Shown here: piece by piece, positions 36,976 through 51,000 of the stretch
Layout: every line of letters starts with the position of its first letter
How positions within the stretch are numbered: the stretch's first letter is position 1
Origin: Taeniopygia guttata
Lineage: Eukaryota > Chordata > Aves > Passeriformes > Estrildidae
Direction of reading: 5' to 3'
Assembly: GCF_048771995.1 (NCBI RefSeq)
Contig: NC_133036.1
Span: 16,895,001 to 16,959,000, forward strand
DNA length: 64,000 bases
Notes under the pieces: model-generated
Told to the model about the DNA's origin: nothing
Database searches by the model: none
The model's input: only the letters and a program-made list of their open reading frames with translations
Position numbers and translations under genes: made by a program

Positions 36976-37256
36976 CAAAGGCACATCTACAGATGGGATG
37001 AAGAAGTGATTGAGAGCAGCCCTGGGGAGAAGAGGACAGGGCTGGATGGGATGTTGGGAATGAGGAATTGTTCCCTGGCAGGGTGGGCAGGCCCTGGCCC
37101 AGGTGCCCAGAGCAGCTGTGGCTGCCCCTGGATCCCTGGCAGTGCCCAAGGCCAGGTTGGACACTGGGGCTGGAGCAGCCTGGGACAGTGGGAGGGGTCC
37201 CTGCCATGGCAGGGGTCGGATGGTCTCTTCCAAACCATTCTGGGATTCTGTGATTC
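36976..37256 (+). mobile_element. CR1 LINE, internally deleted
   Basis: Bases 36976-37031 encode a piece of CR1 ORF2; HIYRWDEEVIESSPGEK fits the late reverse-transcriptase region of the family. At about 37031 this joins directly to the GC-rich 3' UTR (GGGCTGGATGGGATG...), which ends with TCTGGGATTCTGTGATTC. The last part of ORF2 is therefore missing. It may be one element with an internal deletion or a short copy next to an older one. Confidence 0.75.
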
Positions 37257-38924
37257 TAATTCCAGTGGAAAACGTTTCTTTTCCAAATGTCTTCTGTTCA
37301 GCTGTTCACAGATAATGAAAGCACCTTTCTCTGTTATTTGCATTTCTTTTCAGTCAGTGTAATACCTTTTCTTTGCTTCCTCCTTTTTAAAGCAAGGATC
37401 ATTCCATATGTGGTGGTGCTATAGCTCTGCAGTAAATTTTACCTGAATTCACAAACCCATGGGAGTTAGTTTGCATTTGAAGGAGAGGTGCTGGTTTTTC
37501 CTTTTAAAAATTAACATTCAGAGATGTAAATCTTATTTACCAATGCCCTGCTGTGTTGAGAATAACATTAATATATGACATAGCTTTAACTAAGCCAAGA
37601 TTTCTATCTGGTAATTATTTTTTCCCACCTGAATTTTTCTGTCCCTCACAGAGAAAATGCTTTGTATTATACAGTGGAGTTTAAAAAGCCACAAACTGAT
37701 TTAGATTTGTGGTGCATAATTTCTAGTCATTTTTATGTATATTAATGTTAAATCATGTTCTTGATTTCCATAAATGACCCACATAACATGCCAAATTTCT
37801 TCCACATTTTAAACAGCCCTGGGTTTTGATGAACAAAAATTGATAGGTATGAGATGAACAAAGGAATACTGATGACACATAATATAAGCCTTGATCTAAA
37901 GTTGTGAACTTGTCAGATGATCTGCCAAAAATGGATTATTTTCTAAAAGTTGAAATATGGCTGAGAAGCCTGCTGGCCATTATTCAAAGCCTTTAATTTT
38001 TTACATTGATGCTGTTAGACAAGTGATAATCATAGGCTTTAATTTCCTGCAGAATTGAGCATAGGTGTAGAATGCTTTATATCATTTAATATGCAAAAAA
38101 CCCCTCAGATCAGACAATGCAACTTCTATCTGTGTCACTACAGGTTGTCTAATCTGACACAGGTTGGTATTAATACACTACATAAAACTGGAATTTTCCT
38201 AGACCTCTGGTATTTCTTTGCATACTTGATGTTCACACTTTAAAAAAAAGTGCAAGTTCATGTCCATTTTCGTATTATACAAACTGTAGTAATTTGCTTC
38301 ATTAAATGCCCTATAATTTTCCTCTGCTTTCAAAATACTCATGTTCTTTACTCAAGCTGGATTGTTGAGATCTGTGCTGGGTTGCACCAATCATAAACTT
38401 GTTGATTCTCTTGCCTTTTTCTGCAGTTAATAGTAACCCAAAGCACTGTTCCCAACGCGACAGTCATCCAGCACAGATAATTGTATTTTTGCTATAGGAT
38501 TTTAGATTCTGTTTGTGTAATTTTGCTTTCTTTTACAAGAGATAAAAGACACTTGGTCCCCAGGGCATGGCTCCCCTGGCCCTGCCAAGTGCCTGAGCAG
38601 CTGAATGGAACTGATAATCTTTGGCATTTACCAATAAGTTAATTTTACTCAGCTACGTATAGGGCTCCAAGAACAATATGTTTCCAAATATTTTAATTTT
38701 TTTGAAGGCTTTTGTGAAAAATACTTCATTTGCAAATTGTTTTAAGCCTAGCTCCTTACTTCAAAACAACTTTTTCCCTCTGCAGGTTTACAGAAAATTT
38801 TCCATTTTCTTCCTGTGTGTTCTTTCTCCTAAGTTTATTTTTTAAAATATTCCTCACAACATGGAGAACATACTAGAAATATTTAACCAAAAGTGTCAAT
38901 TCAGACAGGAGAATAGGTGGTTTC
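37257..38924. other. Unique AT-rich non-coding DNA
   Basis: No gene or repeat family is recognised. A small inverted repeat (13-bp arms, one mismatch, 27-base loop) lies at 38105-38157. Confidence 0.5.
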
Positions 38925-39087
38925 TTAATTGTGGTCCCTGTAGAACCTATAGGAAGGATGGAGAGAGACAATTGACAAGGGATGGAATGCCAGGACAAGG
39001 GGGAATGGCTCCCACTGACAGAGGGCAGGGTTATGTTGGATTTTGGGATGGAATTGTTCCCTGTGAGGGCGGGGAGGGATCCCATGA
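38925..39087 (+). mobile_element. CR1 LINE fragment, old
   Basis: Plus-strand CR1 with AAGGATGGAGAGAGACAATT, GGAATGGCTCCCACTG and GGAATTGTTCCCTG. It stops after GGGCGGGGAGGGATCCC and lacks the usual 3' end. It is diverged, so it is an old and 3'-damaged copy. Confidence 0.8.
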
Positions 39088-42000
39088 TCGTAACAATTTC
39101 ATTGGCTTTAATTTATATTACTCAAGAATCTAACACAGTATCCTAGCAAGTGAAATATTTTTCCGATTAATGTGTGTTTTTGTGGACTGAGAATATAAAA
39201 GGATCTGACTTCATGTTGTATAATAGAACAGGCTATGTCTGTTTGTAAGTAAAAGCTAATGTTTTGCATTTTAACAGGGAAGGAAATGAACAGTGGCACT
39301 AAAACCACATCTGCCAGAGCAGAGCCTAGTGGCAAAAGTTACCTCTTGTTACAGTGATGACAGTATCCAGATGTCACACAGTTAGGGGCATTTGCTAAAA
39401 TCTTTTTGAAGTAGGAACACCTGTGACCGTCAAAAGTGATAAATATTAGATAATAAAATGCATTCCTGGTAGGTGCACAGTGTAACCAACACAGTCATGG
39501 ATAGAGCAATCACATTTCCTCCACCTCCCTTCCTATTTTCATGGTGCTGAATCTTTGAGGGCCTCGTACTTTGCTTTTTCACAGTTGTTTCATATATAAC
39601 ATGTACCATTGAATGGTTTCTCATGTGCTTTCCTAGGAGACCTTTGGGGGGGAATTTTGTGTGTGTGTTTTTTTTGTTGTTGCTTGGTGGTTGTTTTTTA
39701 GATTGATATTCCACATAAAGGAATAAAGTTCAAATGTCTGTAGTTTCGGATTGGGGTAACCACTGGGAACTGAGGGTGTGTTTTTCTGTGCAGCTGCACA
39801 TTTGCTTGGGGCCTGCTGGGTGTTGCCCCATTAAAAGTAATGAAATTGGATGCCCACATTGCCATGAGCAACATTTAAGCACAAACACTTGAAATGTCAT
39901 TCTACAGGCTTTGCTCTCCTCACTTTCAGTGAATCTGAAGCGGTGTTTGGGGCTATAGTGGAAACAGAGCCTACAGCATGCCTGAGTTCTTTATTTATTT
40001 GAAAATGGCCTCACCTAAAGCAAAAAAAATCCCAAAACAAGACAACAAATCCCTTTGTTTTGCAGTGGCCCATAAAAGCTTGCCCTGTTGCAATCCCTCC
40101 TTCTGGAGAGTTAACTGGAGCCATTCCTAGATTGGATTTGCTTTGCTCCCTCCTTACAGCTTTGAAGCTGCTGGTAACTCCCTCTGTTCTCCAAACCAGC
40201 AAAGAGGGCAGTACAACACCATCCTCTTGCATGGAGGAGAATGTTGTGTTCTGTAACTGCACTGCTTTCAAATGTGCATGTTCAATTCCAAGAGAATATT
40301 TAAGGTATCCTCTGAGTATCTGTGTCTAAATGGAAATGGATGCAATTCTGCATTTCAGGGGAAAAAATGATTACACTTTTAGTTTTTGAATAAAAATGAA
40401 ATTACTTTAGTCCTTGCAGTATCAAAATCCACTGTTTCTGTTTGACGCATCGATAGTGACCTCTGGGGCTGCTGTTCTGCTTCTCAAGGGGATTTTGTCT
40501 CTGCTCTTTTGGCTGGACTCCAGGTTTGGATGACAATTTCAAGGTTACAGTTTGTTTATTTTTTTTATCCAGAGACAGGGGAGATCAATCCTAATCTATA
40601 GAGAGACTGAATCTCAAATGCCACAGTGGCAGAGGCTTGACCCTCAGAAGTGCTGAGCACTCGGAGCTCGCAGGCTGTCCTGTGGCACCCCAGGGGTCAC
40701 TCCTGCCCCTGCCACCCTCTGCTGTGCCCTGGGAACTGAATTAGCCTCTCACTTTCAGAGCAGAGGATTTCCTTCCAATGGACTCAGCTGAATCCTGTCT
40801 TCCCAAGTAAAGTGGATAGTGGCATTAACGAGTTTCTCTTCATTCTCAAAGGTAATATTTGAGATTTACTGTTTTTTTTCCTTTTATTCTTAGACTGTTT
40901 TCCACTAGTCTTGCATGCTGTGATCCTTTGTTTTCTATGTTAGCTCTGAAATATAAGAAAACCAGGCTACTGGTTCAGGCAGCAGCTCCTTTTTTAGGAA
41001 CTAACCTTTGGTCTTTGGTGGACTTGAAGCAGTGCTGAAGAACAGGAGGCACTGCTGCTCTGGGTGTTGTCAGCACCAGTAAAGAGAAACACAGACAAAC
41101 TGATTCATTTCTTTCTACTTCGGATTAATCCTGAAAACATTTTCCTGTGGTCACCCAACTGGAGGTCTCCCTCCACCTCCTGGTGCTCTGTGACCTTTAG
41201 CAGTCCCAAAAGGAGGTTCAGTGCTGGTGACAGCTGGGGGATGTCAGCAGAACCTGAGTGAAAATATCCCAGCACAGCACTTCTCCAGGATGACTGAAAT
41301 CCTATTTTTGGAGACGATAACATCATAACCTTTTAATTTTCCTTTCTATTTTTTTCTGGGTGGCAGATTGACAAGCCTAGAGGATGAGGCTGTCTATTCA
41401 TAGAGCAGGTTTGGCGTGGGCAGCAGCCCCAATTGTCGCCCACATTGTCCTGCTGGTGTCAGCCCTGACCTCGGGAGTGCCCAGAGCCCTTCTCCTGCCG
41501 AGCCTGCCCAGGTGACTGATGCTCAGTGACTGATGCTCGGTGCCAGAGCAGAAGTGGCTCTGCAGAGCCAACAGCTCCTCCCAGACATTGCACTGATCAC
41601 CCACCAGCCGAGCTGCTCCGGGCTTGCACTTCCAAACAACCATCTGAATTCCTGCCCCAATCACTCTTTTTCATTCTGTCTCCGGTCTTTCACTGCTGCA
41701 CTTCAGATGGCATAATTAGAATCTAGGAGCAGAATGTGGGTCTTCTCTCATGCAAAATTATTTTAAGTATTACTAGTATAGTCAAAGAAATGAGAAAATA
41801 TCATTTTACAAGTTGTTGTTTGTTTAATGTTTCCTTAATACAGACAGCAGGTTATAACACAGTTTAAGAAAAAGAGATGCCATAAGTTAACCTTTGCAGT
41901 TTATTTTTCTCTTTGATCAGTAGCTCCCCTTCTCTAATCCTTATTTTCAGTGCTGATGTTAGCACCATCTCCATTTGTTGTATGTGAAAGAGAACGCTTC

Positions 42001-45000
42001 CTGATAATGAAGATATTAGTCAGACAATTACCAGAATTGCTGCTTCTGAGTGTTTTACTATAGAAGAAGTATTGTGGGGGGAGGGGGGGTGTGCTTGCAG
42101 CAAGAGATTGTGCACAAGGAGAGTGAATCTGCTGTCCCTGCTCCTGTTGCTGGGGATTCTCATCCACGGCCTCTGAGAATGAGCAGCAATAAAGAATATC
42201 CAGAACCAAGATAGGATAATATCTAATCATTTCCTGAACGGACAAAGAAAGTTTTGGGGTGAATTAGGGCAAATTTAGAAGGGTATTACTATCTCAGCTT
42301 TAATGATATGATACTTTATATTAATTTAAAATTCCTCAACTTCAAAATATTCTTGTGGCTTCCACTCTCAGCCCACACAAAGCTGCTAAGACAAGGTACC
42401 TTTCCAGGCTAGAAAGAGCCATCAGTCAGCAGCACACAATAGATATCAAAGACATCCCACTTCTGAAGGTATCATTAATACCAGTGCAGAACAAAGTGCA
42501 CTGCAGCTTTTCATACCTCATCTGAAAGAAAACCACAGTCAATCCCACCTTGCCTAGCTGAGAAGGAGGAAGGGATGGATGCTCTCTAAGGTTTCTCAAG
42601 GATGAGCACAAATGATCTCTCTTCAGGCAGTATTACTTGGCTTTCTACTTGCTTATGGATCACTCCAGTTATTCCTTTAGGAAATAAAGCATTACATTGT
42701 CAGTCTTCAAAAATATGTATTGTTAACATTAGTTTCACTTTACATTAAACATTTAAATTATATATGAGACAGCTCAGGGTAAGGGTGTGCAGTGAACTGT
42801 GGTGTGGAGACTGGAAGTCTGTGTGAAGGCACTTTCAGAGAGTTCTGTGTGAAGGCCCTACACCTGGCCACGCATGTCTGGGCTCAACCAAAGGAAATGA
42901 TAAAAATGAATTGGTCCCAGTGGCAGCAGAAGGAAGTTTTGCAAATCTCTCACCGAACCCTCTGTGCACATGGGTATGGTTTGGGAGGACAGAGCCTGAG
43001 GATGGTGCTCTGAGCCACCCAGCAACCCTGAAGTGAAAAGGAAAGGCAGAACTGCCGTGGAAAAGCTCCCTCAGCTGGGTGGATCCAGCCCTCCTGCCTC
43101 TGCTGGCAGCATCTTCTGCCAGCCCAAACACACAGAGGATGAGGCAGGGGCCCTTCAGAATGTGCTGAGGTAGATCCCTGAAGCACACCCAGGTGAGACC
43201 TTGGTGGGGGCACAGCTGGAAGTGGTTGCCATGGAATTTTCCACATTCCCTTCCCCTTGCTGGGCTGTACCTGTGCCTAGGCAGACTCCTTTACTCCACA
43301 TTTCAGTGGTGAGCCATTTGGACACACAGTATGTATTTTATTCCTCATTTGTTCTGCAGATTAAGCTTTTTATTTGTGAGCATAGTGTCACTTTTCACTA
43401 TTCTGTACCCTGCCAGGCAGAAACAGGTGCCTTATTTGTGGAAACTTTAAAGCACAGTAATACATAACATAAGCTCTCATGTTATTCCTACAGCCTCTTG
43501 AGCCTTAGTTAAGTGAAGTGATAGGATATGACAATGCTTTTTGTTTGTTTGGTTGGTTGTTTTTTTGGTAACTTTTCCAAATAAATTTCCTGGAAATAAG
43601 GTATGACATTATTAGGCAGGTACTGAAGTGAAAGCTCAGTTCTTGTTTGCTTTGTAGCATTGTTTTACTTGTGCAGTGAAAAGAAGAAATACTGTGGCAA
43701 TGTGAGTGGCAGCTACACATAATGGAACGTGTGTTTATCCCTGTTTATATTTGCAGCATCAGGAGTGTTAATTAGAAGATTCTATCTCCTGTGCAGTCCT
43801 AGCTGCCATATGTAAATAAATGTTACCTAGTTTGAGGTGAGTTATCCCATGTGTAAACAAGCAAACCAGACTTGGTTCAAACTTTTTGATAATTCAAAAA
43901 ATTATTCTTTCACTAAGACTTGATTTGTATGATTCCTTAATATTCTGCACAGTATTTGGACTGCATAATGGCAGTACTTCTGCCAGCAACCCTATGCATC
44001 TGTCTATCAAAAAATAACATTTCTGTAATTACAGGATGGGTGATGATGGGTACAGGGGAGGGAAATGCTGAGGGACAGCAGGAAGACAAACATAGCAACA
44101 AAATGCACAATCTACAGAAGTCAGAGGAATATTACAAAAATAAACAAAAACTTGTGGGAATTAGATCAGAGTAAGTATTTCTGTGGTAAATAGAAAGAAT
44201 AGTTTAACTACAAAAAACACAGGAACTAAACAGAATTTTGTGTGCTTGCAAATGAAGAGAATTTCCACTAAAGCATCATTAGACTGTAGCCTCTGATAAA
44301 TCTGAAACGCTGATGAGTTAAATTTGGTTTGTCACTGTTTGCCATTTGATTTTAATCAGTGTTTCTGTGAGTGCATGCAAAACCTGCCTTTTCAGGGGAA
44401 AGCTGAGACAGGCAGGCTCCCTGGATGTGGGGTTTGTGTGCACAGCCAAGGCAGAAATGGGGACTGGAACACACTGAAGAACCAGAAATTGCTTTTTTAA
44501 TGAAGTGCCATATCTGGAGGGGAATATTAAAAGTTTTGGAGATGTGCCAGGAAAAGAAACTTCTTTCTGGTAAGAGTGTAATGTTGTGGGCTGAATTTGG
44601 GTTGATTCAGAGACTTTTTGCTTTAACTCTTCTGCTGTTTGTAGAACAATTAGAAAATTCTAGAGACATGAGGTGAACTGAATTAATGTTGAGAAAAGAA
44701 TCTGTGACATCTCCAGAGGGATGATGGGGTGATTGTGCCCCTTGTACCCCCCAGTCCTTTGCTATCCAATTGACCCTTTCTGTTGGCTGCAAGGGGTGAA
44801 TTTCCTGAGGATTCCCTGGAAGTTCCCAAGTGCTGCTGTTCTGTCAGGGATAAGTTAGATGCTCAATGGAACAAACATGGATAGAGACAAGGTTTATTTG
44901 TGCTGGATTTACTCAAGTTCATCAGCATAGAGAGAGCCAAGCTAGACCTGAAAAAGATTATAATTGAAGAAAAATGCTTAGCAAAGGCACAGCCCCTTAC

Positions 45001-48000
45001 CAGCCCATTCAAGCAGGGAGCTGAGGCTTTTGGAAGATTGTTCTCTCCTGAGGGCTGACCTTGAGCTGAAGAGGTAACATGGCTCCTTTCTCATTTTCTC
45101 TGTATTTGCATGGCTATTAAAAAAAAAAAAAAACCTTCCTTTTTTTTCCTGTATCTTAAAGGCATTTTACTAATGTAATAAATAGAAAAGAAATATGTTA
45201 AATAAAAACATTTATTAGAGGACATAATTTTAAATATTTAATGATATAATTAAGTCTTATTAATGTAATGGTCTTTATTCTTCAGTTTAAAAATTCACAA
45301 GGTTAATTTCCCTTTCATCTTTATTATGTAATGTTTGCCAAAATTATTTGTTATATATTCTTATAAATATTTGATGAATATTCAAGATTTTAATTTAAAT
45401 AAAAATATAGGTCATGTTTTACCATGGTGTTACTCCAGTGTTAAGCTGGAATTAGTGAAATTAGCACAGGAGTGAGTCAGGCCTTGCAATTCCTCCAGTT
45501 ATTCCAGGGTTGGCTTCTTTGACTTGAGTGATCCATGGAAAACACACCTTTTACCACTCTGCACTTTTAAAGGCTTGCAAAGAAGCTGAGGGTCACCAAG
45601 CTGTGGATCAGTCACATCATTTCCATGTTGTCTTCTCTGGGGGACATTATTTGCATTATCTCTGTCTCAGGTACTTATTCACTTGATTTTACTGCATTTG
45701 ACAATAAAAAGCACCTGTCAGCATTGGTAAATGAATTTAGAATATATTTCAGGAGGTATTTACTTGATTAATTAAATTACTGGCATTAAAACCAGTCGTT
45801 TTGAGTAACATGATTCTCCCTCTATATGCTCTGCCTGTTTAGGTCCTTATGAAGAAGGAAGGTCCTTCAGCATCGAGTCCTGTGCATTTAAATGATTGAT
45901 ATTCTCCTTCATTAGCAGTATTTCTTCCATATGCACAAGAAATATTTTAGGGGACATGGATGCTTTATTTTACCACAGCATTACGACTTTTTTTAAGATC
46001 AGTCTGCCAAACTACAATGTCAGCAGCTGCTGAAAAAAATCACTTTATGGGCAATATGCTGACTTACCTTCTTAATTAAATAAAAAAAAAAGAAAGAAAA
46101 AGCAGAACTCTCTGGAGAAAAATACTTTGAAATAAGCATATACTCCTAATCTGTCACTGCATTCAGAATGGAAAAACAAACAGCATTTGAGCTAGCAGCC
46201 AAATTTCAGCTTGTGCTGCTGTTAGATTTGCATGATGAGGTGTGCAAGAGTACCTTTCAGCCAGTTTCTTCAGGTGGCCCATGCTGAAACCTGGGCTTGT
46301 GCTGTTTTTGTGTTTGGGCTTGGGCTACTTTCCCTTCTGTTGGTAAGCACAGCTCCCTTTGGATCGCCTGCCTGCTGCAATTGTCACCTCTCACGGACCT
46401 GAGATCTGCTGTTCTCCTCCAGATAAGGAAGGCTCTTCATGGAGAGCTGGGCCAAACTGAAGGGGTTTATTGTCTTCAGGACAGAGGTGGCAGAATGCTG
46501 TCCATTTTTAAGGCATCCATTTTCCAGCAAGGAACTGACTGGCTCTGCCCTTTCCTCTGCTCTCCTGGTGCCCAGAGCAGGTGGATGCACTTGCTGCTGC
46601 TGTGAGAGCAGTCCACTCTTATCCCTGCACTGATGAGGGCTGAGCACAGCTGGGGAAGCTGACTCAAATCTGATGGAAATGAAGGCAGTTTATTTGCCCA
46701 GATCCCTGCCAAGACCTGTCTAACCCTGATGTATTTTAGCTTTCAATTATGAGAGCACCTATTCCAGCATTGTTTCTGGAATAACTCTCGCTGTTGTGCT
46801 GCTGGCAGCACGGTGCCTGGGTGCAGTGTGGCTGTTAAAACTGAGTATTATGTGTTAGAAAACCGTGTATTGGCAAAGTGTGCTGCTTTGTTCTGTCCTG
46901 CCTGCCTCCTATGGATGCTAAACTGCACCAGAACTGTGTGTTCTCTGCAGAATGCGTGAGGAACAGTCAAGGAACAAAAATTAACCTTCAGCAAAGCCAA
47001 GCTGGCAAACGGGAAGTAATCCTGTGGGCTTCTCTCAGCACCTCACTTGGAAACCACAACTCTGCCACCACAGCCCAGCTCAAAAGTAGTGATGATGACT
47101 CTTTCCACTTATAGGAAGTCCTACTGATTTTACAACTCATAAAAGATTCACTTCTCTCACCCTGTGTAGCATATCCCTATTATAGGCAACCATTTCATCT
47201 CTCCTGGGATCCACCCATCCCTCTTACCTCAGCTTTCAGAAGTCCATTAAAAATCTGCTTTGTTTGGAATATGCTTAGGCTTGCTGTTGTCTTGGAATTT
47301 TATGGTAAATCCTGCCTGAAACTGAATACTTGAGGTCAGAGCACAGTGAAATGAGGAATGGGGAAAAAACTCTTCAATGGTTCCCCCCAAAATGAACTCA
47401 TTTGTGCAGTGGAGAAAGTTATGTGGGGAACTCAAGTGTTAAGTCTGCTTTTTAAATGCAGAGGAGCCCTTAGAAATAAGCTTAAATAAGTTAAACTTAT
47501 CTAAAGTTTTTATAAAAACTTATTTATAAGTTAAATTCCCTCTTGCTTCCTCATAATTTTTCATTCTTTGCTCTTGGAGCTGCAGCTGGTAATTTTACCT
47601 CTCCACACTTTTACCTCCCCAGGTCTCGCTTCTCCTCTCACTGTTCTTTGGTGTCAGGCAGCTGCTGCACAGAACCTGCTCTCGCTGACAGACACAGCTG
47701 GATTTGTCCAGCCAGCTGATGTCAGAATTTTGAGGGAGAACATCAACATTACAAGACAGATGAGAACTCACAGAACTTGTTATCTGTGTCCCCTACTCAT
47801 TATTTTATTTATATTCATATAGACTTGCCTGTTTTCTAAACTGCAGACAAAAAGTACTTTTAAAAGACCCTCGATGCATAATTAGGGGGTTTGTTGTTAA
47901 TCTTGTTCTAGGGTCATGTTTTGTGGATGAATTTCCTTTTGCAGAGAGAAAACTGGTTTTCATTCTGATAACACTAAAACCGTTTGTACTTTCACATTTG

Positions 48001-51000
48001 CAAAATGCCCAAAAGAATTATTGGCCTTTATTTAACTTATACCTCTGAGAATAAAAATCTGACAGCAACAGGAGTGATTGGATTTTGCATGGAGGAGATA
48101 ATTCATTTATAGCCACACAATTAATGCAGTGAACATTGAATTTCTCTTTCCTCTCGAAGAAAAGCAGTGTTACATATTACTTTGGGATTTAAGAGAGTAG
48201 CTGTTAGGAAAAAAAGAAGAAAAAAACTTATTTTAACCTGCTTAATTACTGCACACTAGAGGGCACTTGAGGTAGAGCAAATAATATTTGCACAGCTCCT
48301 GTGACTGAGCCAGCTCCTGGCACTCACAAGGCAGAGTGAAAACCCACAGTGAAAGATTAACTTCCCAAATTGCATCCTGTACAACTTGCACTAATGTACA
48401 AAAAAAACCCCAAAAAACGGTGGGATGCCTTGCTGGATATAATTTCCTTTTGTCTTTCTCCTAGTGTTTGATGTACTAAAGGAATAATTGTTTTTCTAAC
48501 AGCCAACCTGACAGCAACTAGTCAAAATTGCAAACAGTGCCCGAGGAATAATAAAACCTGATAATGCATTGTTATTTTTATGCACTCCCTAATATCACTG
48601 GTGCAAAAGGTACACAAATTAGTAGTTGGGGGAGTTATCTTTTATAACCTCTGGAGAGTGGAAGTGGCTCAGGGCCAGTTGTGTTTTATAGTGCTAAATG
48701 AAGTGTTTGGGGATGGCAAAGGATGTGCTAAGGGCCCACGAGCCCAGGGTGGCTGCTGGGTTAAACTTCTGTTTCTGTCTGACAGAACAGACTTTTCCGT
48801 AGGCTGGAGGAGGAATTTGAATGGCTACTGGAATATGTTTGTCCAGTCAAAGCAAAAGTAACTCCAAAATCAATGCATCTGTTTCTCCTCACATCTCAAG
48901 TAACAAAGGGCTGGAGTTGGATTAGATGCTGTTCTCAGAAGGCCCAGACCCAAAACCAAGGATTTTTGCGTGGTTGAGAATCACTTCTGTCACTTATGGC
49001 TGCTGCTGCTCTTTCTTCACTGGGGCTTTCCAAGCTTTCTGTTCCAGTGTTGGATATTGAATTTTAACCATGTGTGATCTCTGAAGGAACCTGGCATTCC
49101 TTTGCAATCCCTCACTTCAGTCTCTCGGGGTTTCTAGCCTTGCCTGTTAAAATGTAAACACTAATTTCTTTCAGAGGGAAAAAAATTGAAACCAAGCCTA
49201 CCCCAACCCTGTACCTTTATCTCAGAGGCTGCTTGTATAATTTTTTCTTGTTTTAATCTATAGGATCACTTGTAAGCATTATATATTGGGTTTTTTGGTT
49301 TTTTTTTTTTTTTTTTTTTGAAGTTACAGATGTCTTCAGTGACTTCCCAAACACAGGAGATCATTACTTTTCCTGATAACCAACTTGTGATAACTGTATG
49401 CAAGCAGGTTTTAAAGGTTGCAAGACAGTGATAAGAACCTATGTTCGAAAGGTAATTATGTCTGTGTGCTGGCACAGGGAGCTGATAAAAGTACATATTT
49501 TATTTAAAAATGTTCTGGACTTAAGATAAACCTTCTTGTTTCTTCTTATTTCATGGAATGTCAATTTTAGCATACAAAGAAAATTAAATTAAGGAATAAT
49601 CCCTCATGTAATTTGAGCAAAAGGTGCCAATGATGCAGAATGAGTATTGTCTAAGAAAACAGCATTTAATGTGTTTAAAGCTTTAATGCAACAATGGCAG
49701 GTGATGCCACTAGTCCATAAACTTGCTTTAGTAACTTTCAAATCAGTTATTAATTTCTTATTACTTTGAAGTGGCATTTTAGTGGCAATCCCTGTAAGCA
49801 AAAGTAGCTTGCAGTAAAGTCATTTATCTTGATCAAGCAATTCACTCTGGACTCATTAATTGCATTTAATTTTGGATCAGGCCCCATTTCATGTATTAAA
49901 AACTGAAATCAGCTACTGATGCTGTGAGGGAAATATCTCACTGGTAGGTGATCTGATGGGAATAAAATGTGAATAGGAGGAATTAGCACAGTAGTTTCTT
50001 TCCTCCCCCCTCAAGCAGTGACTTTGGCATTTTTTTTTTAATGAGATAACCCCAAACACTGACTCCAGCAGTAACCCTGGCAAGGCTGTGCTGTGACTGA
50101 GATGCTCCTGAAGAGCTCATTTCAAGCCACTCCTACTGAACATTTTTATGCAGTAAGGTCTAAACACTCTGTCTTCAGGAAACAGTTGATTGCACTGCTG
50201 AGGAACAAAGAATTATAATCAACAACTGTTTTCACAAAAATGTGAAAGTGAGAAAAGATGGTGGAATTCCATTATGCCACATATTTTAGGTGACAGATAC
50301 TTCCTGTCTATGTATGGGAAGTCACATCGGGGTTTTAATCAGTCTTACTCATAAAAGCAAAGCAATATAGAAGTAAATCTTCCAGTTCTCTTCCAAGATG
50401 AGGTTAATTTTTCCCCAATTCTCCTGTCACAACCAGTCAAAAAACCCAAACAAAAACAACCCCAAAAAACTAAAACCCACCTAAAAGAAAAAACAATCAC
50501 AACCCCCCACAAAAGCCCAACCAACCAAAAAAAAAAAAAAAGTAACCAAAAGATAACACAAATCCAAGATGGAAAATAACCCCAAAATAACAAAACAAAC
50601 AAGCAACCCATACCACAAGCCAATACATTTTGTAAATAGTCTGCTTTGTTGGTATTTTTCCCCCTGATCCCAAAATTTAATATGAAAAAGTGCATTCCAG
50701 TTTGATCCAGGGTGGGATTCAATCATATGCATTTTGCAGATTTCTTTCTTCAGTACAGTCATTAAACTAAATATCTTCATCCCATTGCAACTGGAGTCAG
50801 AGCTGCTTTTTGCTTAAAAAATGAAATGGCCATTTAGAAGATAGAGGAATAATCTTCCTTATGATATTTATTTAAGAGGAATCAGTTTTTAGCCAGCATA
50901 TTCATCAGTGTAATGCAGTAGTGTGTGTATATATATATCTCACTCTGATAAATATCATTAAATCATTTCATCCTGGTAGGATGCAGAAAGTTGCAAATGT

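Noticed and set aside
38105-38157. 13-bp-arm hairpin as a microRNA candidate
   Set aside because: The stem is too short, with a 27-base loop, for a typical precursor.
44800-44960. Possible LTR with GGTTTATTTG (poly(A) signal on minus strand)
   Set aside because: No TATA box, no TG...CA ends and no flanking duplication could be found.
50345-50722. 125-codon minus-strand frame rich in Phe, Trp, Leu and Gly, resembling a membrane protein
   Set aside because: It is the complement of an A/C-rich low-complexity tract.
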